64,000 nucleotides of DNA from Liopterus haemorrhoidalis (taxonomy: Eukaryota; Arthropoda; Insecta; Coleoptera; Dytiscidae): NCBI GenBank assembly GCA_963971575.1, contig OZ020625.1:26623253-26687252 (forward strand). The letters are read 5' to 3'. Position numbers and translations under genes: made by a program. Below the pieces are notes generated by a model, which was given only the letters and a program-made list of their open reading frames with translations, did not search any database and was not told the DNA's origin. Below, piece by piece: positions 35,001 through 48,200 of this stretch (position 1 is the first letter of the stretch; each line of letters begins with the position of its first letter).

Positions 35001-38000
35001 GGCGATTGGAAACAGCTTGTTGACTAACGCCTAACTGCTCTGCTAGTTGTTTTTGTGATTGACTATCGTCTTCCTGTAGCAATGTTTCCAATTTTGTATC
35101 TTCATATTTTTTTGGAGGTTTTCCATGTTCTTTGTCTGTAAGATTAATGTCACCACTTTTGAAACGCCGAAACCATCGTTCACACGTATCTTGCAATGGA
35201 GCATATTCACCAGAAGCTTCTCGAAGCAGTAGGTATGATTCAGCAGCAGTTTTTTTCAAATGAAAACAAAACAGTAGTACTGTCCTCGAATGCTCTTTAT
35301 TTGGCACAAAATTTGACATTTTTAACACAGTAAAACAAAACTATATGATCACTTTTCAAATTATAACCTATACGCATTTGACACTTAATGATAACTTAAC
35401 AAAACGCTATATGTGTTGAAACTTTGAACTATAAACTCTGTTTGCGCGGCAAGTTTGAAAAAAATCCGCATTTCATACTTGTAGACCTGGTATTCTGATC
35501 CGTTAGAACATTCTGTGAATAAAACTGCTAAATAAAAAAAATGCTAAAACTGCTAAAAAATAAAAATTACTAATATAAAAATTACAATTTTCTTTTTTCA
35601 GATACAGAAACAACACCAGTAAACGGACCTTCTGTGAACGGTTCGGTTCCAACTCCAAGTCCACACTCTTTGTTTGCTAGCACCTCCTCTTCCGGTGCTT
35701 CATCAATGAGTACATCTCCTCGTCATGCGCAGGAGAAACTGCGCGTTAGCGTTGAAGTCATGCGCACTGCGACAGAACGCCATCAGAAAGGACTGATGTC
35801 CCCACTTATCTACCACATGCTGGTCAGTAATGAAGTGAGACTACCGGTAATTATGGAGGATGAACAGCATAGGGAATTCCCACCTGCTCATCTTGTGTTT
35901 AGGCCTGTTAGGCAGAAGGTGTATGCCATTATTTTCAATTTGCATCATCTTTGCTATTTGACTAACAAGACAAGACAGGAAACAGCGTAAGTAATGTTGA
36001 TAAAATATGTTTTTTTAACTGCGGTTGCTTTCGTTTTTTACGAAGCATATAACGCTGGTTTTATATGTTGGATTTTGCTTACTAACTAAAGGCTTTTCCC
36101 AGGTCTAACAATTCAGCTAACAAGGAAAATCGAAATAAGAAATTGTAAGTCAAAATGTAAATTTAGAAATGCATGTTTTTTAATAGTTACTAGCATCCAG
36201 CATGATTTCTATTAATTACTATAGTCTATTTTTAAACTATGAGAATCGTTTTAATTTTGTTGCGCAAAAATCTAATCGCGACTGTGATCGAATTTTGACA
36301 CGAAAAAATCTAATCGCGACTGTGATCGAATTTTGACACGAAAAAGGATAGTCATCTGGGGGGGTCTATTCTGTAACTTCTCGACAGTATCATGTCACCT
36401 ATGCATACTGCACCGTCTTCGTAGGCTGTCGTGTGTGATGTTGTTTTGTATTCAGCATTATCGAAAATAAGTGGCGCCATTTTGAAATTTTGACATATTG
36501 TGATAGAATAAACTTCTAACAGAGGGTTATTTTGAATAGAAATGCCAAAAATCTTACAAAATTGTAATAATATAATAAGCAAGTGTCTGTATGTAGTGTC
36601 GGTAACATGATGACATCAATTTTTCCTAAGGTTCTCGTGATTGGCTAACTGGGGACACCCTGTCTCTTGATTGGCTGACAGGTGACATCCTCTCCCGTGA
36701 TTGGCTAACTGGTGATATCCTGTCCCGTGATTCGCTGACCTGATATTATGTTGATAAAAATTAAAAAAAAGGTTGTCGAAGTTAATATAGTCGAAAAAAA
36801 AAATATTTTTTTTGTTAAAAATACGTAATTTTTGACGGGTTAAACAACCTAGTATTAATAATAATTCAGCAAATATATTAAATTTCTTCAAGAATATTGA
36901 GTAAGATAACATTGTCACTAGGATCAATGGAGCAATTTTGCAAAACAGCTTATTTAGATTAGTTACATTTTAGTAGAAGTTCTTATGTGTTGAATATAAA
37001 TAAGTTAAATAAAACTGAAACAATTATAAACCAGTGGCGAAGGAAGACCTCCGCTAGACTTGCCCTCCCATAAAAAAAATAATAATAAAAAAAATACATA
37101 TTTTTTTTTTAAATTTAAAAAAAGATTTAGGTAAATCTTCAAAAATAAATCAAATTACGTCCTATACAATTTTTTGTCCAAGGCTTGGTGTACTAGTTAC
37201 GAATTTTTTAAAATTTTAATGTTTAATAACTTCCGTTTCCGGTTTCGGGTTTTAATAAAAAACAATATGGTTCTTCCCAGTTATTAGGAGAATTTTTTAG
37301 TACCAGAACGAACTCTTTAAGTTAAACCGTTTTTGAGTTATCGTGTATACACACAGACACACGCGCACACACACACACACACAGACACACACACATACGG
37401 ACGGCACTTCGAAAATAGGTTTTTTGGATTCCCTGGACCATGAAACGTGGTCATCAGTCAAAATCTCGACATCGAAATTTTTCGCGATTACAATACTTGC
37501 TCCTTATATATTAAGGTCGGGCAAGTAAAAATAAATGATATTCTTCTCATTAAATATCCGAGCTGTCTTGTCTTCTCCACATCAAGTACATCCAAAAATT
37601 CATAAAATATATATCCCTGCGCCATAACTAAAACATTTTACGTAAAAAGCAACAAAATTATATGTCCATATAAAAAACACAATTTAAATCACACTAACCT
37701 ACAAATATATTTAAACATATGTAAACAACGAGTACAAATGTGAAAAAAACTCACTCATCACTTTTCAAAGAGGGCATGTTCGTAAGTCACATTTGAAAAC
37801 GAAGCATATAACCTGTATATTTCTTGGTTATGCTACAACTAAACAATTAGCAACAACTAAACAAATAAAAATATACCTAGAATTCCCTAAAAAATTGATG
37901 AAAAATAGAACGTGTTTTATTTTCAAAATAAATTGATCAATATTTCCATCAATAAATTGAAGTTGATAAAGTCGGTCTTCCTACAAGTACCACACTGCTT

Positions 38001-41000
38001 CCCATAGGCTTTGTAGGTGTGAACGGAAGAAAATTAATATCACCTCATTGATATGTTATAAATAAAATATTTATTTAATTTAATTAATGAGGCATACAAA
38101 ATAAAACGGGCTCATTTGCAAAATATATCAAGAATTCTCTAAAAAATTGATGAAAAATAGAACGTGTTTTATTTTCAAAATAAATTGAAGGTCAACTTTT
38201 TCAAATCAATAAATTGAACCGTGTAAAACCCACATTACTGCTGTTAGAGGGTAATAATTTGAGTCGCCAGTAGTTTTAAAATAGACTATAGCAAAAAATA
38301 TTGTCACTAAAAATACCTACATAAAACTGAAATGTGTAAAAATAAACCTCCACATAATTTTTCTATTTCTTTTAGTTCGGAAGGTGGTGATAGCAGCACC
38401 ATCCCAACGCCGGAAGTGGTACTACGCGAGTGGGTTTGGACCCGCAACAATCCCTACACTAAACCAGAGCTTGTGAAGGCGGAACAGCTCGGTTGGGCGG
38501 TGCCTACCATTCAGAGACTCTGGTTTGGGTCGAACTTGGACGACAAGAGACGCAGATTGAGGGCGTTCTTGACCTGCCTCAACTCAGACAGTGGACTTAT
38601 GCTAAATCCTAGCTATGTCCCACAACATATGTTAATACTTGCTTGTGTACTTAGGTGAGTTTTTTTTAAATATTTTTCTTTACACAAAGAAAATTGTGTT
38701 AGAGGTCGTTGATAAAGTCGGTCTTCCTGCAAGTACCACACTGCTTCCCATAGGCTTTGTAGGTGTGAACGGAAGAAAATTAATATTACCTCATTGATAT
38801 ATTATTAATAAAATTTTTATTTTATTTAGTTAATGAGGCATACAAAATACAACTTAATACTTCAAGTCGCATTCTATAGTGCGTTCGAAGGTGAGTTTGC
38901 AGTACAGGGCATATGGAGTAGTTCTTTTTCATACTCTCTAATGGGTTTACACAATGACGCTATCCTCTTCTTGCTAGTCGACGTTGCCAGCTCTAAAACG
39001 CGCTGATCTGTGAAGACGCAGTATTCTACAAATGGCCATTTGTTTTTGTTGAGTGTTATTTTGAGTTTTATAAGAGTTGATTTTTGTAAATAATACGAGT
39101 TTTTCATATTATTATAATTGACACATTTGACACTTTTACAACATTTGGCAACACCGCTCCCATTTGCCATAAGAGCTATACTGCAAACTCACCTTCGAAC
39201 GCACTGTAGTAGGGTAACACTTACGTACGATCTGTGTTAAATCAGCTAAAGGTCTCTTCACATACTATAATATTAATGTTTATTTAATAACAAAAATGTT
39301 GTTTCATAGAAACAATATATTTTAGTAAACATTGTAACAATTATAACAATAATTGAAATTATAAAAAATTTAAACATACGAGAGTTGTCTGTAAAATAAG
39401 GTCTCCATTTTTTTTTTTTTTTTTTTTCACCACAATAGACTCGTTTATTTGCAATGATTGTGCCGTCAGGCACGCTGTCCATCATGGACGTCTGCACGTC
39501 CGTTTTTAAATTCTCTGCACCATTTTCGCACGTTTTTGATGTCCATACACATAACTGTCTATAAATTTCTATGGGCGTAGGATCCTTAGCACACAAAAAA
39601 CGAATTACAGAATGTAACTCACACCTGGCGGTAGCGGTGAGTGGAAGCTCCATCGCGGTCACCAAACCAAGATTAAGCGTCGCAGACATCTCGGAGTAGT
39701 GGGGATTTGTAGGCAGGGAATCAAGCTACACGCCTGTGTTGCCAGATTTTGCGTTAAAGCGTTTCTGGCGACTCCAGCGCCTTGGAGACCTTATTTTACG
39801 GAAACTCTTGTATTAGGGCCGGTCTTTCCACCTTCAGATAAAGTCCCAGGTAACTATCTGACAGATAAGGTTATTTTTAACTTCATCTGCTGAGTAAATG
39901 CCATCCCTTCTTTCTATACAAATGTATCTATCGGATAGTTATCTAACGGATAATGAGACTGACGTATTGGATTCACTGACTGGTATTGACATTTATTCAG
40001 CAGATGAAGTTACAAATAACCTTATCTGTCAGATAGTTACCTGGAACTTTATCTGAAGGTGGAAAGACCGGACCTTAGTAACACATTAGTGTTAAAATTA
40101 AATATCATAATTTTATAATACAAATTTTGTGCTTTTAGTTTTGAATTGATTCAGATTAGAACTATTTTTAATTTTAAGAGGTAGTTCATTAAATATTTTA
40201 TGCTTGTATTTGTGAATGTACAAATTATTTTTATTTTTCGTATTATAGAAGTGGAGTACTACAGTATTCAAAATGAGGTTTAATAATTGTATTGTGTGGA
40301 ACAATGTAATCATTTGTTACGGAATTTGCCGTTTTGGAATTTGTCGGTTATATTGTGGACGCATTGGAAGCTGGTGAATACTGTGTTGGTACCTTTTTAG
40401 ATCTCAGCAAAGCATTTGACTGCATCTCGCATAACATTTTATTAAATAAGCTATATCTTTATGGTTTTGATGAAAGCAGCTGCTCCTTGCTTAGATCATA
40501 TCTATCGGATACGAAACAATTCACTCAGCTTGACAACAATAAATCTAAAACTCTTCCGTTACAGTTTGGTGTTCCACAAGGTTCCATACTTGGTCCGTTA
40601 CTCTTTTTAATATATGTTAATGACCTACCCCTTTTTATGACTTTTAAAACAGTTCTCTACGCAGACGACACAACATTATTAACTAGAAACTCCAATCTAA
40701 GTGCTCTCCTTTCCCAGAATAGATCCTTGACAGCTGAAGCAAATTCTTGGTTTAACACCAATAAATTATGCTTAAACACGGACAAATCCCAGACCCTGCT
40801 GTTTACTACTAGGAAACATAACTTTGAAAACCCTCATTACGTAAAGTTTCTTGGAATCCACGTAGATCTTCATTTACGTTGGGACCAACACACAGAATTT
40901 CTTAGTAGAAAGCTTAGGTCCACCATTTATCTGATAAGGAGGTTGAAATACGAAGTATGTAAACAGGTCGTATTGAAAGCCTATTTTTCATTATTTCAAT

Positions 41001-42182
41001 CCCACCTAAACTATGGGATACTTATATGGGGACATTCTCCGTCCGCTGACAGAATCCTTAGCCTTCAGCGTAAAACAGTCAGAATTATCGCCGGCGCTGC
41101 CTACAGAGCCGAATGTCGAGATTATTTTAAAAGTCTCAAAATAATGACTTTACCAGCATTATTCATTTATAATTGCCTCTTGCTAATACATAAGAATTTG
41201 AGCAAATTCACTACTGTTGGAGATTCGCATGAATACAATACTCGCTCAAAAAACGATATCCGTTCTCAGTACCTTCGCATGAACAAATCCAGAAATAGCT
41301 CAAATTATTATTGTATAAAATTTTTCAATGTGTTGCCCGAGGAGATTAAACAACTATCATGCAGAGAATTTTCAAATAAAGTTAAGGACATTTTGTTGAA
41401 ATATCCCATTTATGATTTTAGTAATTTTGACAATATTGAATTTTGTATATGAAATCGTATGTACCTAATAATGACTGACTAAAAACAATAGATGTATATG
41501 TAATTTGGTCAATAAATTATTATTATTATTATTATTATTGTTACGTCTTGTGACGTAAGTGCGTTGATTCACCGACGCTAGTATACGATGTTTTTACCGA
41601 CCGCCAACATATATAAGGGAGGTATTGTGATCATACCGATTTTGACATTTCGAGATTTCGATGGATCTCCACGAATTGAGGTCACTACATAACGTTTCGA
41701 CTATTTTTGGCATGATGTCTGTCGGTCTGTCTGTCCGTCTGTCTGTCGGTCCGTGTACACGTGCAGAGCAAATTCGGCTGAAAGGATTTTTATGAAACTT
41801 CATATTTAAGCTTCTGCCATCAATGGCACGAGTTGATCAACTTTTGGTAAAATTTCGTTGACTAAAAATGGGAGTTTACTCGTGTTGATTTTAAGATTTT
41901 TGTGAATATTTCACAACACAAAAATATTTCGAAAAAATGTATTGAACAAAAGTTGCTATAAAAGCAATAACTAATAACTTTTATTTGAGACGTTTTTTAA
42001 TAAAACGAAAAATTTCGAATCATTTCTGTAAAAGTTTTCGAAGTCTCAATTTTTACTTGCCCGACCTTAATATATAAGGGGCAAGTATTGTAATCGCGAA
42101 AATTTTCGATGTCGAGATTTTGACGGATGACCACGTTTCATGGTCCAGGGAATCCAAAAAACCTATTTTCGAAGTGCCGTCC

Positions 42183-42223
<41 letters not shown>

Positions 42224-45200
42224 TGTCTGTGTGTATACACGATAACTCAAAAACGGTTTAACTTAAAGAGTTCGTTCTGGTACTAAAAAATTCTCCTATT
42301 AAATAGGAAGAACCCTATTGTTTTTTATGAAAATCGGTTGACTAGAAATGGGAGTTTACTCGTGTCGATTTTAATATTTTTGCGAATATTTAGCAACAGA
42401 AAAATATTTCGAAAAAATTTATTGAACAAAAGTTACTATAAATGCAATAACTAATAACTTTTATTTGAGACGTTTTTTGATTAAACGAAAAATTTCGAAA
42501 ATTTTTTGTAAAATTATTTAAAATTTTTCCAAGTCTCAATGTTTTCATACTTATATGTAACGTTTCCATGGTCATGATAATTAATTCGTAACTTGTAAAG
42601 CAAGCCTTGGACAAAAATTTGTATAAAACATAATTTGATGTATTTTTGAAGATTTATCTAAATATTTAATTTTTTTTTTTTAATTTACATTTTTTTTTAA
42701 ATATATTTTTTATGGGAGGGCAAGTCTAGCGGAGGTTTCCCTTCGCCACTGGTTTATACTTATATGTAACGTTTCCATGGTTATGGTAAATAATATCTTT
42801 GTTAGAAAATATTAGGCCAAGTTATTTCTACTCTGCTGCTAGAATGTATTTTATACAAGTACTTTATGATGGCGGTCGGTCCTGTGGTGGTCACAGCTGA
42901 TTTTTTGAAATGTAATCAATATGCTTCTTTAATTTAAAATTTTCATCAATTATTATGTATAGGCTATTCCAAACCTTTAGGCGGAACTAGATTTTGCATT
43001 TTAGTAACTTTTATATTTTGATTCGAGCTTTTGACCGTTTTGGTTAAGCTTTGTAAATCATACTTACAATAAACATTTTTTAATATCATTATAAAATGTC
43101 ATTTTCATTACTTTTTGATTTTTTGTGTCATTTTTAATACAAATGTCTCATTTCTTAAATTCTTACATTGTCTAAAAATGTATAAATGTATTTTTGTTTT
43201 ATTTTTCTAATAAATGTCACTTTATAATAAATGCCAACGTGAAAAATGTAATAACCTAGCCGAGCTCTGTTTTCGTGACAACTTAAAAATACGAAACCCC
43301 CATTTAGTTACGCCTAAACCAAAGAAATGACCTACATTGGAAATCAGAATAAAAAAAAATTAAAGGAAACCGTTGTCAGATGACACAGTATGTGACGTCA
43401 CACCAAAATTGTATATTATCACATCAGATCGTAGCAAACAAACCTAAATTAAAGTTTTAAACTTTACTCTTTTCAGGTACATAATGTCATATCAAGATAG
43501 ATACATTCTACGCAAACAAGAATTAGACGCATTCATCGCACAGGCATTCGCTCCTGAGCTGATGAATTCCCAATACCTCCAGGAGTTGACACTCCCTCTG
43601 GTGACATCCCGCGGCGTCCAGCTCGCTGCACTGTTCATGCAGGGCGTCGAGACGGCGCTACTGGCCAACGATGCTTGCGGAGCACCTATTCCGTGGCTCA
43701 TGAGTTGCCCGTGGTTGTATTTCGATGGGAAACTTTTCCATCACACCCTCGCAAGGGCGGCTGTTGTCAAGAATTTGTTGGAATTATGCGAGAACCATAT
43801 TGATAGAGTGGTTAAGGTTGAGCGCATGCGCAAAGCTATTTTGGAGGGGTTGGAATATCAGTTTGCTAAGCAACCATTGCCACCAATGACAGGTAAATAT
43901 TTAATATATAAAATTATTATTATTATTATTAATTTTAGTCCGTTTTAAATAATAAAATAATGGTCAGCGCTGCGAAACGAATACAATATACACACTGCCA
44001 TTATTGTGTTGCGAGAAATTTGAATGAAAAATATATTCACGTCTAAATGTGCAAAGAAATAACTAATAATAACAAAATATACAGTCTGTTTCAAACGGTT
44101 AGGCGGAACTAAATGGGAATTTCGTTCTTTTAGGTTGTCACGAGAAGGGACCTTGCTTGGGTTATTTTATTTTTCACGTTGGAATGTCAAAATTTAAAAT
44201 TCCAACAATGAAACCATGGAAACGAATGACATATGTCAAAATTAAATTATTTTTCTTACATATTTTAATGACAAAAAAAATAAATAAATGGGATATTTGT
44301 ATTAAGAATGACACAAAAAATCAAAATATAAAGAAAATAACATTTTAAAATGATATTAACCTTAACCAAAATATATTTGTTGCAAGTATGATTTACAAAG
44401 CTTAAACAAAACGGCCGAAAAGCATGATTTAAACGATGAAAGTAACTAGATTGCAAAATCTAGTTCCGCCTAACCGTTTGGAACAGACTTTAGCCTATGA
44501 GAGTACGCTCATTACAAAAAATTGATGTGAAGTGCGAATTTTCACACATTTTAGGGTTTTGCAGGTATTTAGTAAGTGAATGATAATTATTTGGGATGCC
44601 AAAACAAATTTTATATTAAAATATTATTTTTTGTTAATTTTAATTCGAACGCCTAATACCATTATTTAGGTTTCTAAATATGTGCAGTATTTTTTTATTT
44701 TTTTTTATTTAGCAAGGTTTATTAAGATTTTGAAAATTGCGCCTATGGCCTCCATTGGTTGTTATAAGCTCGGCCCCTCTAATTTCGTGTACATTGAAAC
44801 AGAATTAAATTATAATTTCAACACTTTCAATTTTTACGCTTTTAAAAATTCAATGCAACATTTGCCAAAATATAACAAGAAATTTGAAAAAATATTTTAA
44901 ACATAATAAAAATGCAAAAAAAAAATAATGTCTCTTCTCGCAGGGATCGAACTGAGTTAGTTGGGTGAAAAGCCAGCATCAAAACCACTACACCAGGATA
45001 CACCTTCCAGTGTGGCGTGTTACAAAGCTATAACTTGTGTACATTATTAGCCATAAACACAAAAAATGCGTTTTTTTCCAAAAACATAATCTGATCAAAA
45101 ATTCTTGTTGTACTATTCCGGTTCACACCAATGTACATTACTTACAATTTTTTCAGATTTTTAGTTTAAACCATCTGGGCTACAGTGTGTGGGACAAATT

Positions 45201-48200
45201 TCTTTTTGCACAATTTTGGCAAAAATCGCGTCAAAATAATTTATTTTGCAAAAATAAAATTTTGATCGTTAATCCACGTATTAAGAGCTTGCATTTAATA
45301 CCCTACTCAGAATTTTCAAAAATATATATATATTTTTTTTTCGATAAGCACATAAAATCTGTTCCAAACGGTTAGGCGGAACTAGATTTTGCTATCTAGT
45401 TACTTTCATCGTTTAAATCGTGCTTTGCGGCCGTTTTGTTTAAGCTTTGTAAATCATACTTACAATAAACATTTTTTGGTTAAGGTTAATATCATTTTAA
45501 AATGTCATTTTCTTTATATTGATTTTTTGTGTCATTCTTAATACAAATTTTCCATTTATTTATTTTTTGTCATTAAAATATGTAACAAAAATAATTTAAT
45601 TTTGACATATGTCATTCGTTTCTATGGTTTCATTGTTGGAATTTTCAATTTTGACATTCCAACGTGAAAAATGAAATAACCCAAGCAAGGTCCCTTCTCG
45701 TGACAACCTAAAAGAACGAAATTCCCATTTAGTTCCGCCTAATCGTTTGGATCAGACTGTATTTGTTTATATTTTTAGGGGGATATGTTTTTCAGATGTT
45801 TTAGTATTTTTCCTATGTGCGGGTCAAAGAGTTGTATAAGCATGCCAAATTTCAACTCTAGGTTTAGCCGTTTGGCTACAATTTTTACCGAAAAGACAGA
45901 CAGACAGACAGACGACAAATTGACGGTATAAGGGTTTATACAAGGTGTCTCAAAAGAAATTTTATATTTATTTAGCTCACTGCGTGAACGTAACGTATCC
46001 GAGGGGCGCGGGGGTTATGTCAATCGGTAGCCTGGCTCTTGGGAATTTAGTCACTATGGAGCGTTTCTCGGGAGCAGACCGCGCGTTATGCGTGCGAGAG
46101 TTTTACAAAAACGGTGATTCGGCGACTGTAGCGCGTAGAAAATTCTGCACTATTCGAAGTTTTCGCCACTTAAATGATGCGCCAAGCATTCCTCTCATTC
46201 GACATTGGGTTAAAAAGTTTGAAGAGACTGGTACAATGCTGGATAAATCAAAATCCGGGCGACCTAGGCCATCAAGAACGGTAGAAAACGTGGAGAATGT
46301 TAATCAGTCTGTTCGTGACGACCCGAACCTTTCAATTCGGAAGCGCGCAAGTGCTTTAAATGTGCATAGATCATCATTACATCGCATTATGCACAAAGAC
46401 ATAAAGCTGCACCCCTACAAAATTCAATTGGTGCAAGAATTAAAGCCCCAAAATGCCAGTCAGAGGCTTAATTTCGTAAATCAGGTGATTGAGCGGAGAG
46501 GTGACATAAATTGGCCTCCACGCAGTCCAGATTTAACCCCTATGGACTTTTTCCTATGGGGTTATCTTAAATCTAAAGTTTACGCCAATAAACCGACTTC
46601 ACTGGCGCATTTGAAAGAAAATATCCGTCATGAAATGGCAGCCATCCCTGAGTCCACCTGCCGAGACGTCATAAGTAATTTTACTGTTCGATTAAATGAG
46701 TGCCGAGAACGCGAGGGTCTACATTTAGACGATATTATTTTTAAGAAATAAATCCCCAAAAAGTGTATTTTAATAATTAATAAACATTTTTTCTATATAC
46801 GGCTTACTTTTTTTTTAATCGTTCCACTAAATATAAAATTTCTTTTGAGACACCTTTTATGTATATGTATTTATCGGGAAAACTATTTTCTTTTCTTGAT
46901 TTATAATCAAAAGTTCTTGATGTGCGGATTAACAATCAAAAATTTTATGGTTTATATCTCTTATCTAACTTTTTGAACGTTTTCATTCTTTTTAACTCTT
47001 CTATTTTTTTTTTGTATAATATTCATGGTTTTTTAAATAACTTGAGAGTGCACGTTTCTAATTCAATATAACCTGTAGCTGTTATTCCAGGTATGTTGAG
47101 GCAGGGAATGCCTCCACCCAACTGTTTGCCACCGTTGAATCTGCCATCGACGCGCGGACCAGCGGGATTGGCTCGTAGACCAGTACCGGCACGCGGTGGA
47201 CAGCTTCAAGTCGCCGGCGTCGTTGTTGGACAATGGGGCGCTAACTACGGACTCAGCCAGCAGTTTAGACCACCACAGGTAAATAAATATTTATATTTTG
47301 GACTTGGGACATATACCCTTTTCACACTAGAACTTTAAGGCCCAGTTGCACAGTAACCGCTTAAGTTTTTATTTAGGCTTAAGTTTTAGTTTATGGTTTA
47401 GTTGTTGCACAGTTTCAGTTTTTGGTTTAAACTTAAGCTTAAATAGGAAAATACTTAAGCGGTAGATTTGTTTTGTTTAACCAAAATAAGCTGTCAGATT
47501 GCTGCAAATTTTTGGTTATCTGTCATATTAAAATGGATAAAATTAATTTGGTTGAAGTGAATGAGGAATATGATGATGATTATGAGGAAATGTTATACAT
47601 TAATTTATTTATTCGCCCTCGCCGCACTCCCGTCTATAGGCATCGGTTTGATAATTTGAACTTGATTAATTTACCATATCAGTTGGCTTAGCTAAGTATT
47701 TTTTTATTTTTGACTGTGCAACATCTGACACTTAAGTATTTGGTTTAAGCTGAAGCTTAAGGTTTAGCTAAACTAATACTTAAGCGGTAACTGTGCAACT
47801 GGGCCTAAGATCGGCTGTTAAAGTGAATGTATCTTTAAACGCTAATGTGAAACCGTATGGCCTCGTCTAAATACAAGCGATGTTTAAGACAGAGATCTGC
47901 GTCTTAAACTTCGTCCGCATTGCCAACTTAATTTCTATTATAAAAAAATACTCCTTGAATTTGTGCTGTCAACATTTTATATTATCATAAACAAGAATAC
48001 TGTATTATAACGACGTTACAAGAAGTTTATACTTGTTGTTATAATAAAATTATTTATTTTAATAATGTGTTTAATAAAATACAGAGCTACAATAATTGAG
48101 ATAAAATGTATCGACTTACATGTTAATACAGGGGTAATATATTCTTTATTGTAGTGTCTTTATTGTAGAATGAAATGAAATATCCATATTTGTTCATAAT

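Larger units (their letters stand above)
44493..45938 (-). mobile_element. tRNA-cassette repeat (copy 4), minus orientation, interrupted by a MITE
   Basis: Read on the minus strand it follows the same order as the copy at 25697: AAGGGTT-side end, TCTG run, GACCCGCACATAGGAAAAAT, TACACCGG-type central block, tRNA-like cassette, then the tail ending TTCGCACTTCACATCAATTT. MITE E (45355-45759) is inserted at CACATA|TTTG. The 5' end is cut at 45938 by the mariner-type element. Confidence 0.72.

Noticed and set aside
45945..46055. Upstream extension of the deleted transposase to a GTG in the inverted repeat
   Set aside because: No ATG matching the family start; MERFSGADRA at 46056 is the usual N terminus.
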